64,000 bases of DNA from Pseudomonas parafulva (lineage in GTDB: Bacteria; Pseudomonadota; Gammaproteobacteria; Pseudomonadales; Pseudomonadaceae), in assembly GCF_002021815.1 (NCBI RefSeq), contig NZ_CP019952.1, positions 1,829,001 to 1,893,000 on the forward strand, written 5' to 3'. Positions 31,803 through 40,293 of the stretch are shown piece by piece. Numbering within the stretch: position 1 is the first letter of the stretch; every line of letters begins with the position of its first letter. The translations under genes and the position numbers were made by a program. The notes below the pieces were generated by a model. It was not told the DNA's origin and did no database searches. It saw only the letters and a list, made by a program, of their open reading frames with translations.

Positions 31803-33182
31803 TCAGGCCTTTGCCTGGCCCTCGGGCAGGAACCAGTTGAGTACCAAGGCACAGATGCCTCCGGTAGCAACTCCTGACTCCATCACGTTGCGAATCGCCG
31901 CTGGCATATGGGCAAGGAATTCGGGTACCTGCGCCACGCCCAGGCCCAAGGCCAGCGATACGGCGATGATCAACAAGGCGCGGCGATCGAGCCGGGTGCT
32001 GGCCAGGATATTGATACCCGAGGCTGCCACTGCGCCGAACATGACCATGGCCGCGCCGCCCAGCACAGGCTCTGGAACCGCCTGAATCACCCCGGCAACG
32101 CTTGGGAACAAGCCCAGCAGTATCAGCATCCCCGCGATCCATACGCCGATGTGACGGCTGGCGATACCGGTCAGCTGAATGACGCCGTTATTCTGGGCGA
32201 AGATCGAGCTTGGGAACGTATTGAACACGCCAGCCAGCAGTGAGTTGGCGCCGTTGACCAGCACGCCACCCTTGATGCGCTGCATCCATACCGGGCCTTC
32301 CACGGGCTGGCGCGAGACCTTGCTGGTGGCGGTTACATCACCGATGGCCTCCAGAGAGGTCACCAGGTAGATCACCAGCATCGGGATGAACAGTGCCCAG
32401 GAAAAACCGAGGCCAAAGTGCAAGGGTGTCGGCACTTGGAACAGCGCCGCCTCGTGCATGCCGGTGAAGTCCAGGCGGCCCAGATAGCCGGCCAGGGCAT
32501 AGCCCGCCGCCAGCGCGATGACGATGGCGCAACTGCGCAGCCAGACCACCGGTATGCGGTTGAGGATGACGATGATCGCCAGTACCACGCCTGACAGCAG
32601 CAGGTTCTCGCCGTTGGCAAAGGTCCCGTTGGCCATGGCGCCAAAACCACCGCCCATGCTGATCAGGCCGACCTTGATCAGGGTCAGGCCAATCATCAGC
32701 ACCACGATGCCGGTCACCAGCGGGGTGATCAGCCGTTTGACGAAGGGCAGGATGCGAGACACGCCCATCTCGACGAAAGAGCCTGCGATGACCACGCCGA
32801 AAATGGCGGCCATGACGCCTTCCACAGGCGTGCCTTGCTTAACCATCAAGGCCCCGCCAGCAATCAGCGGGCCGACGAAGTTGAAGCTGGTGCCTTGCAC
32901 GATCAGCAAGCCGGCACCGAAAGGGCCGAAGCGTTTGCACTGGATGAAGGTGGCGATGCCGGAGATGACCAGAGACATGGACACGATCAGGTTGGTATCC
33001 CGGGCAGAGACGCCCAACGCCTGGCAGATCAGCAGGCCAGGGGTGACGATCGGCACAATGATCGCCAGCAGGTGTTGCAGCGCTGCCAGCAAGCCGATGA
33101 GCAGCCGTGGCTTGTCTTCCAGACCCAGTACCAGTTCGTTGTCAGGCGCTGTTGCACCTGGGCTGTGTTCCTGTGAGCTCAT
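31803..33182 (-). CDS. NCS2-family nucleobase:cation symporter (uracil/xanthine permease)
   Basis: A 459-residue inner-membrane protein with about 14 hydrophobic segments. The NCS2 signature QNNGVIQLTGIASRHIG (about residues 320-336) is intact, and TSLEAIGDVTATSKVSR is the other substrate-site region. Closest by feel to purine (xanthine/urate) permeases, but the nucleobase cannot be fixed by eye. Start MSSQEHSP at 33182 chosen by family; a start 12 codons earlier (33218) is possible and neither has a good ribosome site. Followed by its own terminator. Confidence 0.88.
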   Translation of the reverse strand: MSSQEHSPGATAPDNELVLGLEDKPRLLIGLLAALQHLLAIIVPIVTPGLLICQALGVSARDTNLIVSMSLVISGIATFIQCKRFGPFGAGLLIVQGTSFNFVGPLIAGGALMVKQGTPVEGVMAAIFGVVIAGSFVEMGVSRILPFVKRLITPLVTGIVVLMIGLTLIKVGLISMGGGFGAMANGTFANGENLLLSGVVLAIIVILNRIPVVWLRSCAIVIALAAGYALAGYLGRLDFTGMHEAALFQVPTPLHFGLGFSWALFIPMLVIYLVTSLEAIGDVTATSKVSRQPVEGPVWMQRIKGGVLVNGANSLLAGVFNTFPSSIFAQNNGVIQLTGIASRHIGVWIAGMLILLGLFPSVAGVIQAVPEPVLGGAAMVMFGAVAASGINILASTRLDRRALLIIAVSLALGLGVAQVPEFLAHMPAAIRNVMESGVATGGICALVLNWFLPEGQAKA

Positions 33183-33365
33183 TGCGCAGCGCTGCCCGTC
33201 TATAAAAAAGGAGCGCATTCTACGGGCAGAATAGGGAATGCGGTAGGGGAATACCGGTTAGCCGCCTGTTCGACGATCATCGCCTTTGTTACCTGACTTT
33301 TAGGTCAATAAGTATGGGCGCTGTACCGCTTTCAAACCGTGCATGTTCGATAAAAAACGCAGGCA

Positions 33366-33393
33366 CAAAAAAGCCCGCGTAAGCGGGCTTCTT
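33366..33393 (-). terminator. Terminator of yccA
   Basis: The minus strand reads aagcccgc, four bases, gcgggctt, followed by T6. It lies 16 bp after the yccA stop and is a strong intrinsic terminator. Confidence 0.85.
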
Positions 33394-33408
33394 TGGACAC
33401 ACGTTGGA

Positions 33409-34080
33409 TCAGTCGTCACGACCCATGATGCCGAACAGCTGCAGCAGGCTGATGAACAGATTGTAGATCGAAACGTACAAGCTGATGGTCGCCATGATGT
33501 AGTTGCGTTCACCACCGTGGATGATGGCGCTGGTCTGGAACAGGATGCATACCGACGAGAACAGCACGAAGCCGGCGCTGATGGCCAGTTGCAGGCCGCT
33601 GATCTGGAAGAAGAAGCTGGCCACGACCGCACCCAGCAGGACGAAGAAGCCTGCGGTGATGAAGCCGCTGAGGAAGCTCATGTCCTTGCGGGTGATCAGC
33701 ACGTAGGCAGACAGGCCACCGAACACCAGCGCCGTCATGGCAAAGGCCGAACTGACCACTTCGGCGCCGCCGCTCATGCCCAGGTAGCGATTGAGGATAG
33801 GGCCGAGAATGAAGCCCATGAAGCCGGTGAGGGCGAAGGTGGAGACCAGGCCCCATACCGAGTCGCGCAGCTTGGCGGTGAGGAAGAACAAGCCATAGAA
33901 GCCGATCAGCACGACGAACACGTTCGGGTAGGCGAACCGCATCTGTTGTGAGATGAAGGCCATCAGGCCGCTGAATGCGAGGGTAAGTGCCAGCAGGCTG
34001 TACGTGTTGCGCAGGACCTTGCTGATCTCCTGCTGCTCGACCTGCTGGCCGTGGTGTACGGCATAATCCTGTTCGCGCAT
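33409..34080 (-). CDS. yccA: Bax inhibitor-1 family inner-membrane protein YccA
   Basis: A 223-residue membrane protein with seven hydrophobic segments. E. coli YccA binds and modulates the FtsH protease. Features: VLRNTYSLLALTLAFSGLMAF near the start, GLVSTFALTGFMGFILGP, and the acidic C-terminal end GIMGRDD. A preceding purine-rich site (aaggagtg) supports the start. It is read away from the tRNA-Ser genes. Confidence 0.94.
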   Translation of the reverse strand: MREQDYAVHHGQQVEQQEISKVLRNTYSLLALTLAFSGLMAFISQQMRFAYPNVFVVLIGFYGLFFLTAKLRDSVWGLVSTFALTGFMGFILGPILNRYLGMSGGAEVVSSAFAMTALVFGGLSAYVLITRKDMSFLSGFITAGFFVLLGAVVASFFFQISGLQLAISAGFVLFSSVCILFQTSAIIHGGERNYIMATISLYVSIYNLFISLLQLFGIMGRDD

Positions 34081-34213
34081 GGCGACACTCCTTGGTGAAC
34101 CTGTGATATGAAACGTCGAAGATGGTAGGAGTCTACCAGAGCTCCTGCAACCCGCGACACAGAGAGTTTGACAGCGTGTTTCATTCCGGTATTATGGCGG
34201 CCGCAAAGCAGCT

Positions 34214-34302
34214 GGAAGCGTGGCCGAGTGGTTTAAGGCAACGGTCTTGAAAACCGTCGATGGGCAACTATCCTAGAGTTCTTATCTAAGGTGGTTCCCA
34301 GC
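34214..34302 (+). pseudogene. Decayed tRNA-Ser(UGA) copy
   Basis: The 5' three quarters look like tRNA-Ser: GGAAGCG acceptor strand, TG, D-arm GCCGAGTGGTTTAAGGC, anticodon arm ACGGT-CTTGAAA-ACCGT with anticodon TGA, and a long variable arm. The T-arm (loop TTCTTAT in place of TTCGAAT) pairs poorly. The 3' acceptor strand does not match GGAAGCG, and no CCA follows. The region is instead closed by an 8-bp repeat gcagctgg/ccagctgc (34208-34215 and 34298-34305). I judge it non-functional. Confidence 0.6.
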
Positions 34303-34336
34303 TGCACACTACACCTTCATCAGCCGTGCATGCATC

Positions 34337-34427
34337 GGGAAATTGGCAGAGTGGTTGAATGCACCGGTCTTGAAAACCGGCGTACGTTAATAGCGTACCC
34401 AGGGTTCGAATCCCTGGTTTCCCGCCA
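34337..34427 (+). tRNA. tRNA-Ser(UGA)
   Basis: A complete 91-base tRNA with encoded CCA. Acceptor GGGAAAT pairs with GTTTCCC. The D-arm, the anticodon arm ACCGGT-style stem with loop CTTGAAA (anticodon TGA), the long class II variable arm (gtacgttaatagcgtac) and the T-arm with TTCGAAT are all intact. Its 3' end is the left boundary of the island, the usual attachment site for integrases. Confidence 0.95.
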
Positions 34428-34441
34428 AACTCAGTAAAATC

Positions 34442-34470
34442 AGGGCTTAGAGCGATCTAGGCCCTTTTTT
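34442..34470 (+). terminator. Terminator after tRNA-Ser
   Basis: An agggc stem with gccct, followed by T6, starts 15 bp after the tRNA CCA. Confidence 0.65.
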
Positions 34471-34805
34471 ATGGCCGATCATTTCTTGTATTCCCTGCAG
34501 ACCTAGGCACGGCCTGCGCCTCGGAAGGCCAAGGGTGCATTTCACTAGCTGCACGCTACTGCCGCTTGCTGCGCGCTTTGGAATGAGAGAGATTTCGACT
34601 GCATGCTTTGCAGGCCGCAGATTTCCTGGACTCCCCGCATAGTCTCGTACCCCCCCCCCCTTGTTTTGCACTCAGCACCTGAACTGTTGTTCGTTGGCGA
34701 CCCGGCTTACCATTGCGCCTGTTCCTTGCTGAGCCCCTCAAAAAACCTCAAGAAAAAGTCGGCTGATGAACGTAGAGTGAAAGGGTCGTTGTGCCGTTCA
34801 GATCG
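34471..34805. other. Island left edge; no gene seen
   Basis: Contains a run of eleven C residues near 34651. No credible coding frame; a short frame at 34603-34854 lacks a ribosome site and any recognisable motif. Confidence 0.4.
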
Positions 34806-35216
34806 TTACAGACCCAAATCTGCAGCGAACTTGAAATCGCGAAGCTCTGGGTGAAGGGCGTCAGAGTCCATAGCGCCCAGGAGATGCTGAGCAAATTGTC
34901 TTAGGGGATAGTGATCAAGAGGAACACACCATCCCTCGTAGTCTGACAGACAGCCTAGGTATGCAATTCCGAACCGATAGCCGCGCTCTTGGGATACGGC
35001 CATGAAGGCATCAAAGAGGGCTTGGGCGTGCTCCGAAGGTAATCTCGACAGATCAATCATCGCGTCGGAGCTGGATTGATCATCAATAAAATCAAAAAAG
35101 AAGGCATCGATCTCCTGCGCGAGCGATTCGGGTGAAATTGATCTGCAGGTGATCTCGATGATCGTGATGTCATAGAGGGTGGCGCTGAGCTGCGCGCTGC
35201 GCTCGTCATGTAGCAT
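34806..35216 (-). CDS. Hypothetical protein, 136 residues
   Basis: I do not recognise a family. The protein is acidic, with a hydrophobic beta-strand-like start (YDITIIEITCRSI), a run FFFDFIDDQSSSDAMIDLSRLP, and FGIAYLGCLSDYEGWCVPLDHYPLRQFAQHLL. The composition looks like a folded globular protein, which is the main reason to accept it. The ATG has no clear ribosome site. It lies alone near the tRNA end of the island. Confidence 0.5.
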   Translation of the reverse strand: MLHDERSAQLSATLYDITIIEITCRSISPESLAQEIDAFFFDFIDDQSSSDAMIDLSRLPSEHAQALFDAFMAVSQERGYRFGIAYLGCLSDYEGWCVPLDHYPLRQFAQHLLGAMDSDALHPELRDFKFAADLGL

Positions 35217-35946
35217 TGGTGTTTGCTCATTTACTTCTAATGGTGGAAGGCAGGTAGTCTACCTGAGACAGCAATGGCTCAGGTTCGTCAGGCAGGGGCT
35301 TGAGGCGGTGGATGTACGACCAGCCTAGACACTGCTGTTCCGAAAGACGCATCCGGTAAGCGTCAATGGGCGAAAAGCTTAGAAAGGGCTTATCTGGCCA
35401 ATGCTCGGCCTAGAGGATCCCCCCCGCCACCATCACGACCGGCTTTGCAGCGTTCGAGCAAACGCTTTCTTCGGCTTCAATCAGATCAGCGCACACCATC
35501 TCAACTGATCTGAGGGCCTCCAGCCCTTTAGTGGCTACCCGCGTAATGCCCGAGGCGAGGTCAGAACTGGGGCCATCCCCAGTTTAGGGGCAGCCCAGCC
35601 GAGAACTCATTGCCTCGGATGTATCCGTAACCAATCACGAAGCGCTCAATTTTCCAGGGGAGCAGGGGGCATTTTAGATTGGCTATTCAACAAGCAAAAA
35701 TTATCAAGCACTGAAGCACTAACCGAGCGTCACAACGACCGTTACGGCCCATGTCGTTGCGTGAGCCTGGCTAGGGAGCATCGAGCAATGTGCTGCGCTC
35801 GCGTGATGCCTGGTCAGGCCTGCGTGGTTGCCTTTCTGGAAGCGACGGAGAGGGGCTGGCAACGAATTTCGCCCCCCCATTTTGGTTCGCCATCGCTCGG
35901 AATATGAGTCAATCTGCTGGCCTTCTAAGCGCCAAAGGAGGCAAAG
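35217..35946. other. Non-coding or decayed island DNA
   Basis: No gene is supported across about 730 bp. On the minus strand, about 35570-35410, a frame of some 55 codons without a start (including ITRVATKGLEALRSVEM) reads like the remains of a protein, and a second short stretch at about 35660-35580 does so too. There is also a run of eight C residues near 35420. I treat this as decayed sequence. Confidence 0.4.
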
Positions 35947-36219
35947 GTGAAAACCCTATGTGAGCTGTTCAGATACACCCAAACCCAACAAGCCAAGGTG
36001 TTCGGTGCCTGGGTACTCATTCCCGGATGCCTGGCCATGGCAGGCAAGGAAATGTGGAAGCTTGCGGGGGCCACTCATGAGCTTATCCACGGTATGACAT
36101 TCTGGGAATCTTTCCCCTATGTTGCTGTGTGCGCCACAGTGTTTGTGGTCACAGGGTGCTTTAAGCAGGTTACTAATCAGTTGCGCCGAAGGCACCCAAT
36201 CATCAAGGCTTTAGGTTAA
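35947..36219 (+). CDS. Small membrane protein, hypothetical
   Basis: A 90-residue protein starting at a GTG (MKTLCELFRYTQTQ) with a strong ribosome site (AGGAGG six bases upstream). Two hydrophobic segments are visible, about residues 20-33 and 57-70, with a basic tail (LRRRHPIIKALG). No family recognised. Confidence 0.6.
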   Translation: MKTLCELFRYTQTQQAKVFGAWVLIPGCLAMAGKEMWKLAGATHELIHGMTFWESFPYVAVCATVFVVTGCFKQVTNQLRRRHPIIKALG

Positions 36220-36258
36220 TCGAGTTTAAGCCTCAAGCGCGTCTGGGGTTAGCCGGCA

Positions 36259-36450
36259 CTAGCAGCCGTAACCATGCCCCAGGCGCTTCAGTTCTTCCAT
36301 CACCTTCTGGTGTCCTGGCTGATCGTGCGCGAGCTCCAAGGCAGTCCATCCGCCAAAAGCAGGACGTGGCTTAGAAAGCCATGCGGCAGCTTTTTGTTTG
36401 TCACCAAATACGCTCTCGGCCTCAGCCAGCATGTGGTTCACATAGTCCAT
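36259..36450 (-). CDS. DUF2384 (Xre/MbcA/ParS toxin-binding) domain protein
   Basis: A 63-residue protein consisting only of the antitoxin C-terminal domain: AESVFGDKQKAAAWLSKPRPAFGGWTALEL (in part) and then DQPGHQKVMEELKRLGHGY match the A-x-x-vFgd...WL...p...lgg.tPlel...G...v...L pattern. The ATG at 36450 has AGGGAG five bases upstream; an upstream in-frame ATG at 36516 lacks a site. Such domains normally belong to antitoxins paired with RES-type or MbcT toxins. No RES-like toxin gene is adjacent, so it appears to be an orphan. Confidence 0.7.
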   Translation of the reverse strand: MDYVNHMLAEAESVFGDKQKAAAWLSKPRPAFGGWTALELAHDQPGHQKVMEELKRLGHGYGC

Positions 36451-36686
36451 GTAGTCTCCCTTGTTATCCGCAGCTCCAGCCGTGCTCATTTCGACATGGG
36501 TTGCTATCTCCCTCATAGTGCGGCAAGCAGTTCAGTGAGCGCAATAGGTATCTTTGGCGGAGGCGCTGGTAAGAGTTTAGATATGAATGCCGCCCTAATC
36601 CGATAAGATTTATTTGCATCGCTAAGCTTGTTTAGGCGAGAGCTCAACGATATCTTATAAGAAAGAAAAATAATAAGGGGCACGCC

Positions 36687-37082
36687 ATGTCGCAGTTCAA
36701 GATTTTTTTTGAAATTTCCGATGGTAAGTTGAACATCAAGCACAGCATCGAAAGGCAAGAGAGCGAGGAACTGTCGAAATTTCAAGCGTTAGGGCTTCTT
36801 TATCATATGCTGGATTCAGCTATTCAGGTAAGTCAGGAATTAGGGCAATCTGCTATTAGCGTTGCGCGGGGGATTTTTGGCGGAGAAGGGTGGGCTAGTG
36901 AGGTTGTAGACCGATTGCTAGCCGCTCAGAGCTGGGAAGAGCGGATGCGCGCGGCATGGGCGGCAGTGGACAATAAAGCCCGGGAGGTAGCTCTACGACT
37001 GGACTACAACATCTTCCAAAATTATTGGCCTAATCAAGAATTCTGCAATTCCCGTCGGGTGGCTCTTCATTGCACTGGCTAA
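36687..37082 (+). CDS. Hypothetical protein, 131 residues
   Basis: Preceded by AAGGGG about seven bases before the ATG. The sequence begins MSQFKIFFEISDGKLNIKH, beta-rich, and then becomes helical (LGLLYHMLDSAIQVSQELGQSAISVARGIFGGEGWASEV). Base composition is more AT-rich than the core genes. No family recognised. Confidence 0.55.
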   Translation: MSQFKIFFEISDGKLNIKHSIERQESEELSKFQALGLLYHMLDSAIQVSQELGQSAISVARGIFGGEGWASEVVDRLLAAQSWEERMRAAWAAVDNKAREVALRLDYNIFQNYWPNQEFCNSRRVALHCTG

Positions 37083-37246
37083 AGGTTGTAGGCGGGTAAG
37101 AAATAGCCTGAACCCGGGAGTTACCTGCTCGATAATTCCTTTAGCGATGTTGTTGAGTGCGGTTGTGCTCGTACCACGCTTCCGCGCACGAGAGATTCAT
37201 GAGAGATGATTCAGGGCGCTTGTACAGGGAAGCGCTCCGGAATGCT

Positions 37247-37531
37247 TTAGAGACGTGCGTTGATCCAGTCCCAAACGGCTTTTCCAAGCCACCCTTGATG
37301 GGTGCTGGCAGTAATTTGAGTCACAAAAATACGGTCATTGGCATCGAGCTTGGCTCTAAGGTCGGTACAGACCTGCTCGGCCGTCGCATTGACGCTGACC
37401 CAGCGCACGGACTCCAATCCAGGGTCTTTGACATTTTGGTAGCGTTCTATATGTTGGATGAAAGCGGTTCGCGCCTGAGCATAATTGCTACGCTCATTGT
37501 TCAGGTTCCATGTCACCATAAATACCGCCAT
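37247..37531 (-). CDS. Small SinR-like protein, possibly ferredoxin-fold
   Basis: A 94-residue protein starting MAVFMVTWNLNNERSNYAQAR and preceded by AAGGAG six bases upstream. The opening (hydrophobic strand, then T-x-x-L-N with N-Y) resembles small proteins annotated as SinR family, whose fold resembles that of Cas2 and VapD. Ends with KAVWDWINARL. It lies about 130 bp downstream of the OLD/UvrD operon, same strand, and could be its last gene or independent. The family call is tentative. Confidence 0.55.
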   Translation of the reverse strand: MAVFMVTWNLNNERSNYAQARTAFIQHIERYQNVKDPGLESVRWVSVNATAEQVCTDLRAKLDANDRIFVTQITASTHQGWLGKAVWDWINARL

Positions 37532-37659
37532 CGATCGCTCCTTTTTTAGCTGATAATGGCATGATCGAGGTTAATCGAAGGCTTTTCAAGCTTCTGTTGC
37601 TCCTTCGTTGACCCCGCTCTCACGCCTGCTTTTGATGCGAATGTGCAGCTGAATCCAGC

Positions 37660-38685
37660 TTATGATTTATAAGCCTTGAACAGCTTGTCCGGCGCAACAT
37701 AAACCTCCCCTCTGGCTCGTGAGAACGCCACATAAAGCTTGTTCCGCGTCTGAGCCACAGCCTCATGAAGCTTGCCATCCAGGTACTGTTTCCATGCCTT
37801 GATGCCCAAGACAACGCAGACATCCTCGTAGTGATCCTGGCCCTTACTGGCCCCCCAGTTCTGCGAGTAGCAGTCGTACTTGTAGTGTTGCTCCTGGAAC
37901 AGCTTAACGATGCCGTGTTCAGCATGCAGACGGTCTGCAAACTCCTGAGATTCGACCTTGATGATCTGGGTCACCCTGCCTTTGTGGGAGTCAATCTTGA
38001 TCTGCAGGTGGGTACTGATGAAATCGCAAACTGTCGTACCGCAACGCCAGCTCTTGCTCAGGGTCTCTTTGTCCACCTTGATTTTAGCCTTGGCGAACCG
38101 CTTCTCGTATTTTGTGATGTCGTCGTGCAGGGTGCTGTTCACCGAACCATCGCGACTGGTGTCGAAGGTGTGCTGGTAGAAATCACCTACGAACAGCATC
38201 TCGGTGTTAGCGGCTGATACCTGAAGCAGCAGGTTAAAGTCATGGCCGGCAAAATCCTGAACCTCGTCAACGTAGACTGAGTCGTAAAAACGCTCGATTC
38301 GCGCCTTGACCCCAGGTAGCAATCCCTCGACCTCGATCAGCTTGGCCAGTCGGTTGTGGTAGAGCCGACCACTCGGATCACGGTACCGCTCTCTATCGGT
38401 CAGTGCGTAATTACGCTGCGGCGGTCTCCTGAAATTCAGGCCTCTAGTGTTCATCTCGTTCTGCATGAATGGTCGGAAGCAGAAACCGTGTAAGAACGCA
38501 AAGTACGTCATGACGGTGATGTTCGACGGAAGGGTGCCGAACTTCTTGATGATGCTGTTGCGCAGATGGCTGTAGTTGTTCTCCGTGTAGGTGATGATCA
38601 GGGCGCGCTTCTCAAGGCTGAGCTTGCTGATGAGGTGGGTCGTTTTGCCCGACCCAGCCACCGCAAAGATCACTCGTTTATCCAT
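37660..38685 (-). CDS. Minimal UvrD-like SF1 helicase (GajB-like)
   Basis: A 341-residue superfamily 1 helicase. Walker A VAGSGKTTHL (about residues 9-18), motif Ia TYTENNYSHLRN, Walker B YVDEVQDFAGHDF (about 148-160), motif III FVGDFYQHTFD, and motif VI YVAFSRARGEVYV near the end. It is far shorter than UvrD (about 720) or GajB (about 490) and appears to lack the 1B/2B inserts. It overlaps the OLD gene stop by 16 bp. The OLD+UvrD order is that of Gabija (GajA-GajB) and class 2 OLD systems, in which the nuclease acts on foreign DNA. Whether this shorter form is active is unknown. Confidence 0.85.
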   Translation of the reverse strand: MDKRVIFAVAGSGKTTHLISKLSLEKRALIITYTENNYSHLRNSIIKKFGTLPSNITVMTYFAFLHGFCFRPFMQNEMNTRGLNFRRPPQRNYALTDRERYRDPSGRLYHNRLAKLIEVEGLLPGVKARIERFYDSVYVDEVQDFAGHDFNLLLQVSAANTEMLFVGDFYQHTFDTSRDGSVNSTLHDDITKYEKRFAKAKIKVDKETLSKSWRCGTTVCDFISTHLQIKIDSHKGRVTQIIKVESQEFADRLHAEHGIVKLFQEQHYKYDCYSQNWGASKGQDHYEDVCVVLGIKAWKQYLDGKLHEAVAQTRNKLYVAFSRARGEVYVAPDKLFKAYKS

Positions 38686-40238
38686 GCGATCGCATCCTTG
38701 ATGTACTGAGGGGCTACAAGCGCGGCAGACTTCTTCCTGAGCAACTCGAACGCAGCGTCGGCCTTGTTTTTCAGCATGTACTCTTGGACGGTCAGCTTCT
38801 TACGTCCGGCTGCGAACAGCTCATCGCAAGCCGCCTTGTTGTCCTGGTACAACCCGATCTCGAACGTCGAACGTGCGTCATCCCTGTCAGCGAAGATCTG
38901 TGCGCCCTTGTACAGGCTGTCTTTGTAGTTTTCCACGCAGTGCTGCTGGTAGTCGCCGTCATTGTCACGGATCGCTGCGACTCGGATGCCCAGTAGCTTC
39001 CCGAGCTCCAGATACCGTTTGAAGCTCGTGCCACCGATCGAAATGATGTGCACCTGATCGGCGTGTGGCGTACGTCCATTGGAGTGCTTCTTGTAGAGCT
39101 CTTCGATCAGGATGAACTCGGCATCACCCTCCACCAGAATGACCTTCTTGGAGAGCGCGAACTCCAGGACATTGTTATCCGGTGCTTTCATGAAGAAGCT
39201 GGCAGTCGGCTCGGTGAGCGCCTTCAGACGACCAGCCTGCTGGTCGCTACCCAAGAGCAGTGCATGCCGGAGGTCGAGTCGCGAACAGATGTGGCTACTG
39301 TGAGTGGCAATGAAAAGCTGCGTTCCTGCCGTGGCGGCCAGTTGCTCAACCAGTAGCTTCATCTTTGTGTGGCTGAGGTGATTCTCAGGTTCTTCCAGGA
39401 GGAGGGCATGGAGTTCGCCCTTGGCTTCATGCCGGCGCAGCGCGAACTCGGTCTTGATGAAGCACTGCTCACCCTTACCTCGATTCTCGATCGGGATGCC
39501 ATCTTTGGTGATGACGAGGTCGGTTTCGAGATTGGAGCGGATACTGGTTCTCACACCAAATTGGTAGGCGCCCAGGTCGGCATTGAGTGCGGCCAATTGA
39601 TTGTCGCGAAAAGCTTCCTTGCCGCGACGGTAGCGGTTTTCCAGGCTATAACGTTCTGGCGGCTCAGCGTTGAAGCTGAACACTGTGCGGGTGTACTCCC
39701 TCGCCGCGTATTCACTGTCGATACGAGAGCTGTCCAAGAGAAGGTGCTTCACCGGGCGGCGATAGCTGACATGGGGGCCACCCGAGAAGGTGTAGAACTT
39801 CACGCCGTAATATTCGTATGGGAAACCTTCCGGGTCGTCTTGCAAGAGCTGATGGATCGTTGTGCCGAATTCCTCGATCAGCGGAGCAATCTTCATCCCA
39901 ATGCCGTCAGTCATGGCGCCGGCTAGATTCTGCGTACCGTAGTAGCCTTGATCATCGCCTTCCTCGAGAAACACCTCCACGACCAATTCTGGCAACTGGT
40001 CGAGCGTACGTGGCCCCTGCTGAAAAGCCTTTACCGCAGACTGCGCCAACAATGACTCGTACCCGATGGTTTCAACGTGACTACGGCTGGCACTGAGTGC
40101 GAGATCGAGGCCAAGCAATACGCTGCTTTTGCCCGTCTCGTTGTCACCGATCAGTACATTCACCCCAGCATCGAACTCAAGCGTAAGCGACTCGAATTTC
40201 TTGAAGTTTTGGAGCATCACTTTCTTGATGGCAGGCAT
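38670..40238 (-). CDS. Class 2 OLD-family ATPase with TOPRIM nuclease domain (GajA-like)
   Basis: A 522-residue ABC-type ATPase fused to TOPRIM. Walker A GDNETGKS (residues 31-38), Walker B LLEEPENHLSH (about 278-288), and the H-loop region IATHSSHICSRLD. The TOPRIM part begins VILVEGDAEFILIEEL (about 362-377) and has the acidic pair AIRDNDGD (about 418-425), the metal site of OLD nucleases. The gene follows the pPIWI-RE gene by 55 bp and overlaps the UvrD-like gene, as in Gabija (GajA-GajB). In Gabija the ATPase senses nucleotide depletion and the TOPRIM site nicks DNA. Alternative: a non-Gabija class 2 OLD pair. Confidence 0.88.
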   Translation of the reverse strand: MPAIKKVMLQNFKKFESLTLEFDAGVNVLIGDNETGKSSVLLGLDLALSASRSHVETIGYESLLAQSAVKAFQQGPRTLDQLPELVVEVFLEEGDDQGYYGTQNLAGAMTDGIGMKIAPLIEEFGTTIHQLLQDDPEGFPYEYYGVKFYTFSGGPHVSYRRPVKHLLLDSSRIDSEYAAREYTRTVFSFNAEPPERYSLENRYRRGKEAFRDNQLAALNADLGAYQFGVRTSIRSNLETDLVITKDGIPIENRGKGEQCFIKTEFALRRHEAKGELHALLLEEPENHLSHTKMKLLVEQLAATAGTQLFIATHSSHICSRLDLRHALLLGSDQQAGRLKALTEPTASFFMKAPDNNVLEFALSKKVILVEGDAEFILIEELYKKHSNGRTPHADQVHIISIGGTSFKRYLELGKLLGIRVAAIRDNDGDYQQHCVENYKDSLYKGAQIFADRDDARSTFEIGLYQDNKAACDELFAAGRKKLTVQEYMLKNKADAAFELLRKKSAALVAPQYIKDAIAWINE

Positions 40239-40293
40239 CTCAAATCATTCCCACAGTGTTTGAGTTCAAGGTTGGCTAGCGGATATCGAGTGG

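Noticed and set aside
34214..34302. Functional tRNA-Ser
   Set aside because: T-loop and 3' acceptor strand do not fit, and there is no CCA; called decayed instead, with moderate confidence.
37157..37549. A 130-codon plus-strand frame opposite the SinR-like gene
   Set aside because: The minus-strand frame has a proper ribosome site and family-like start; the plus frame has neither.
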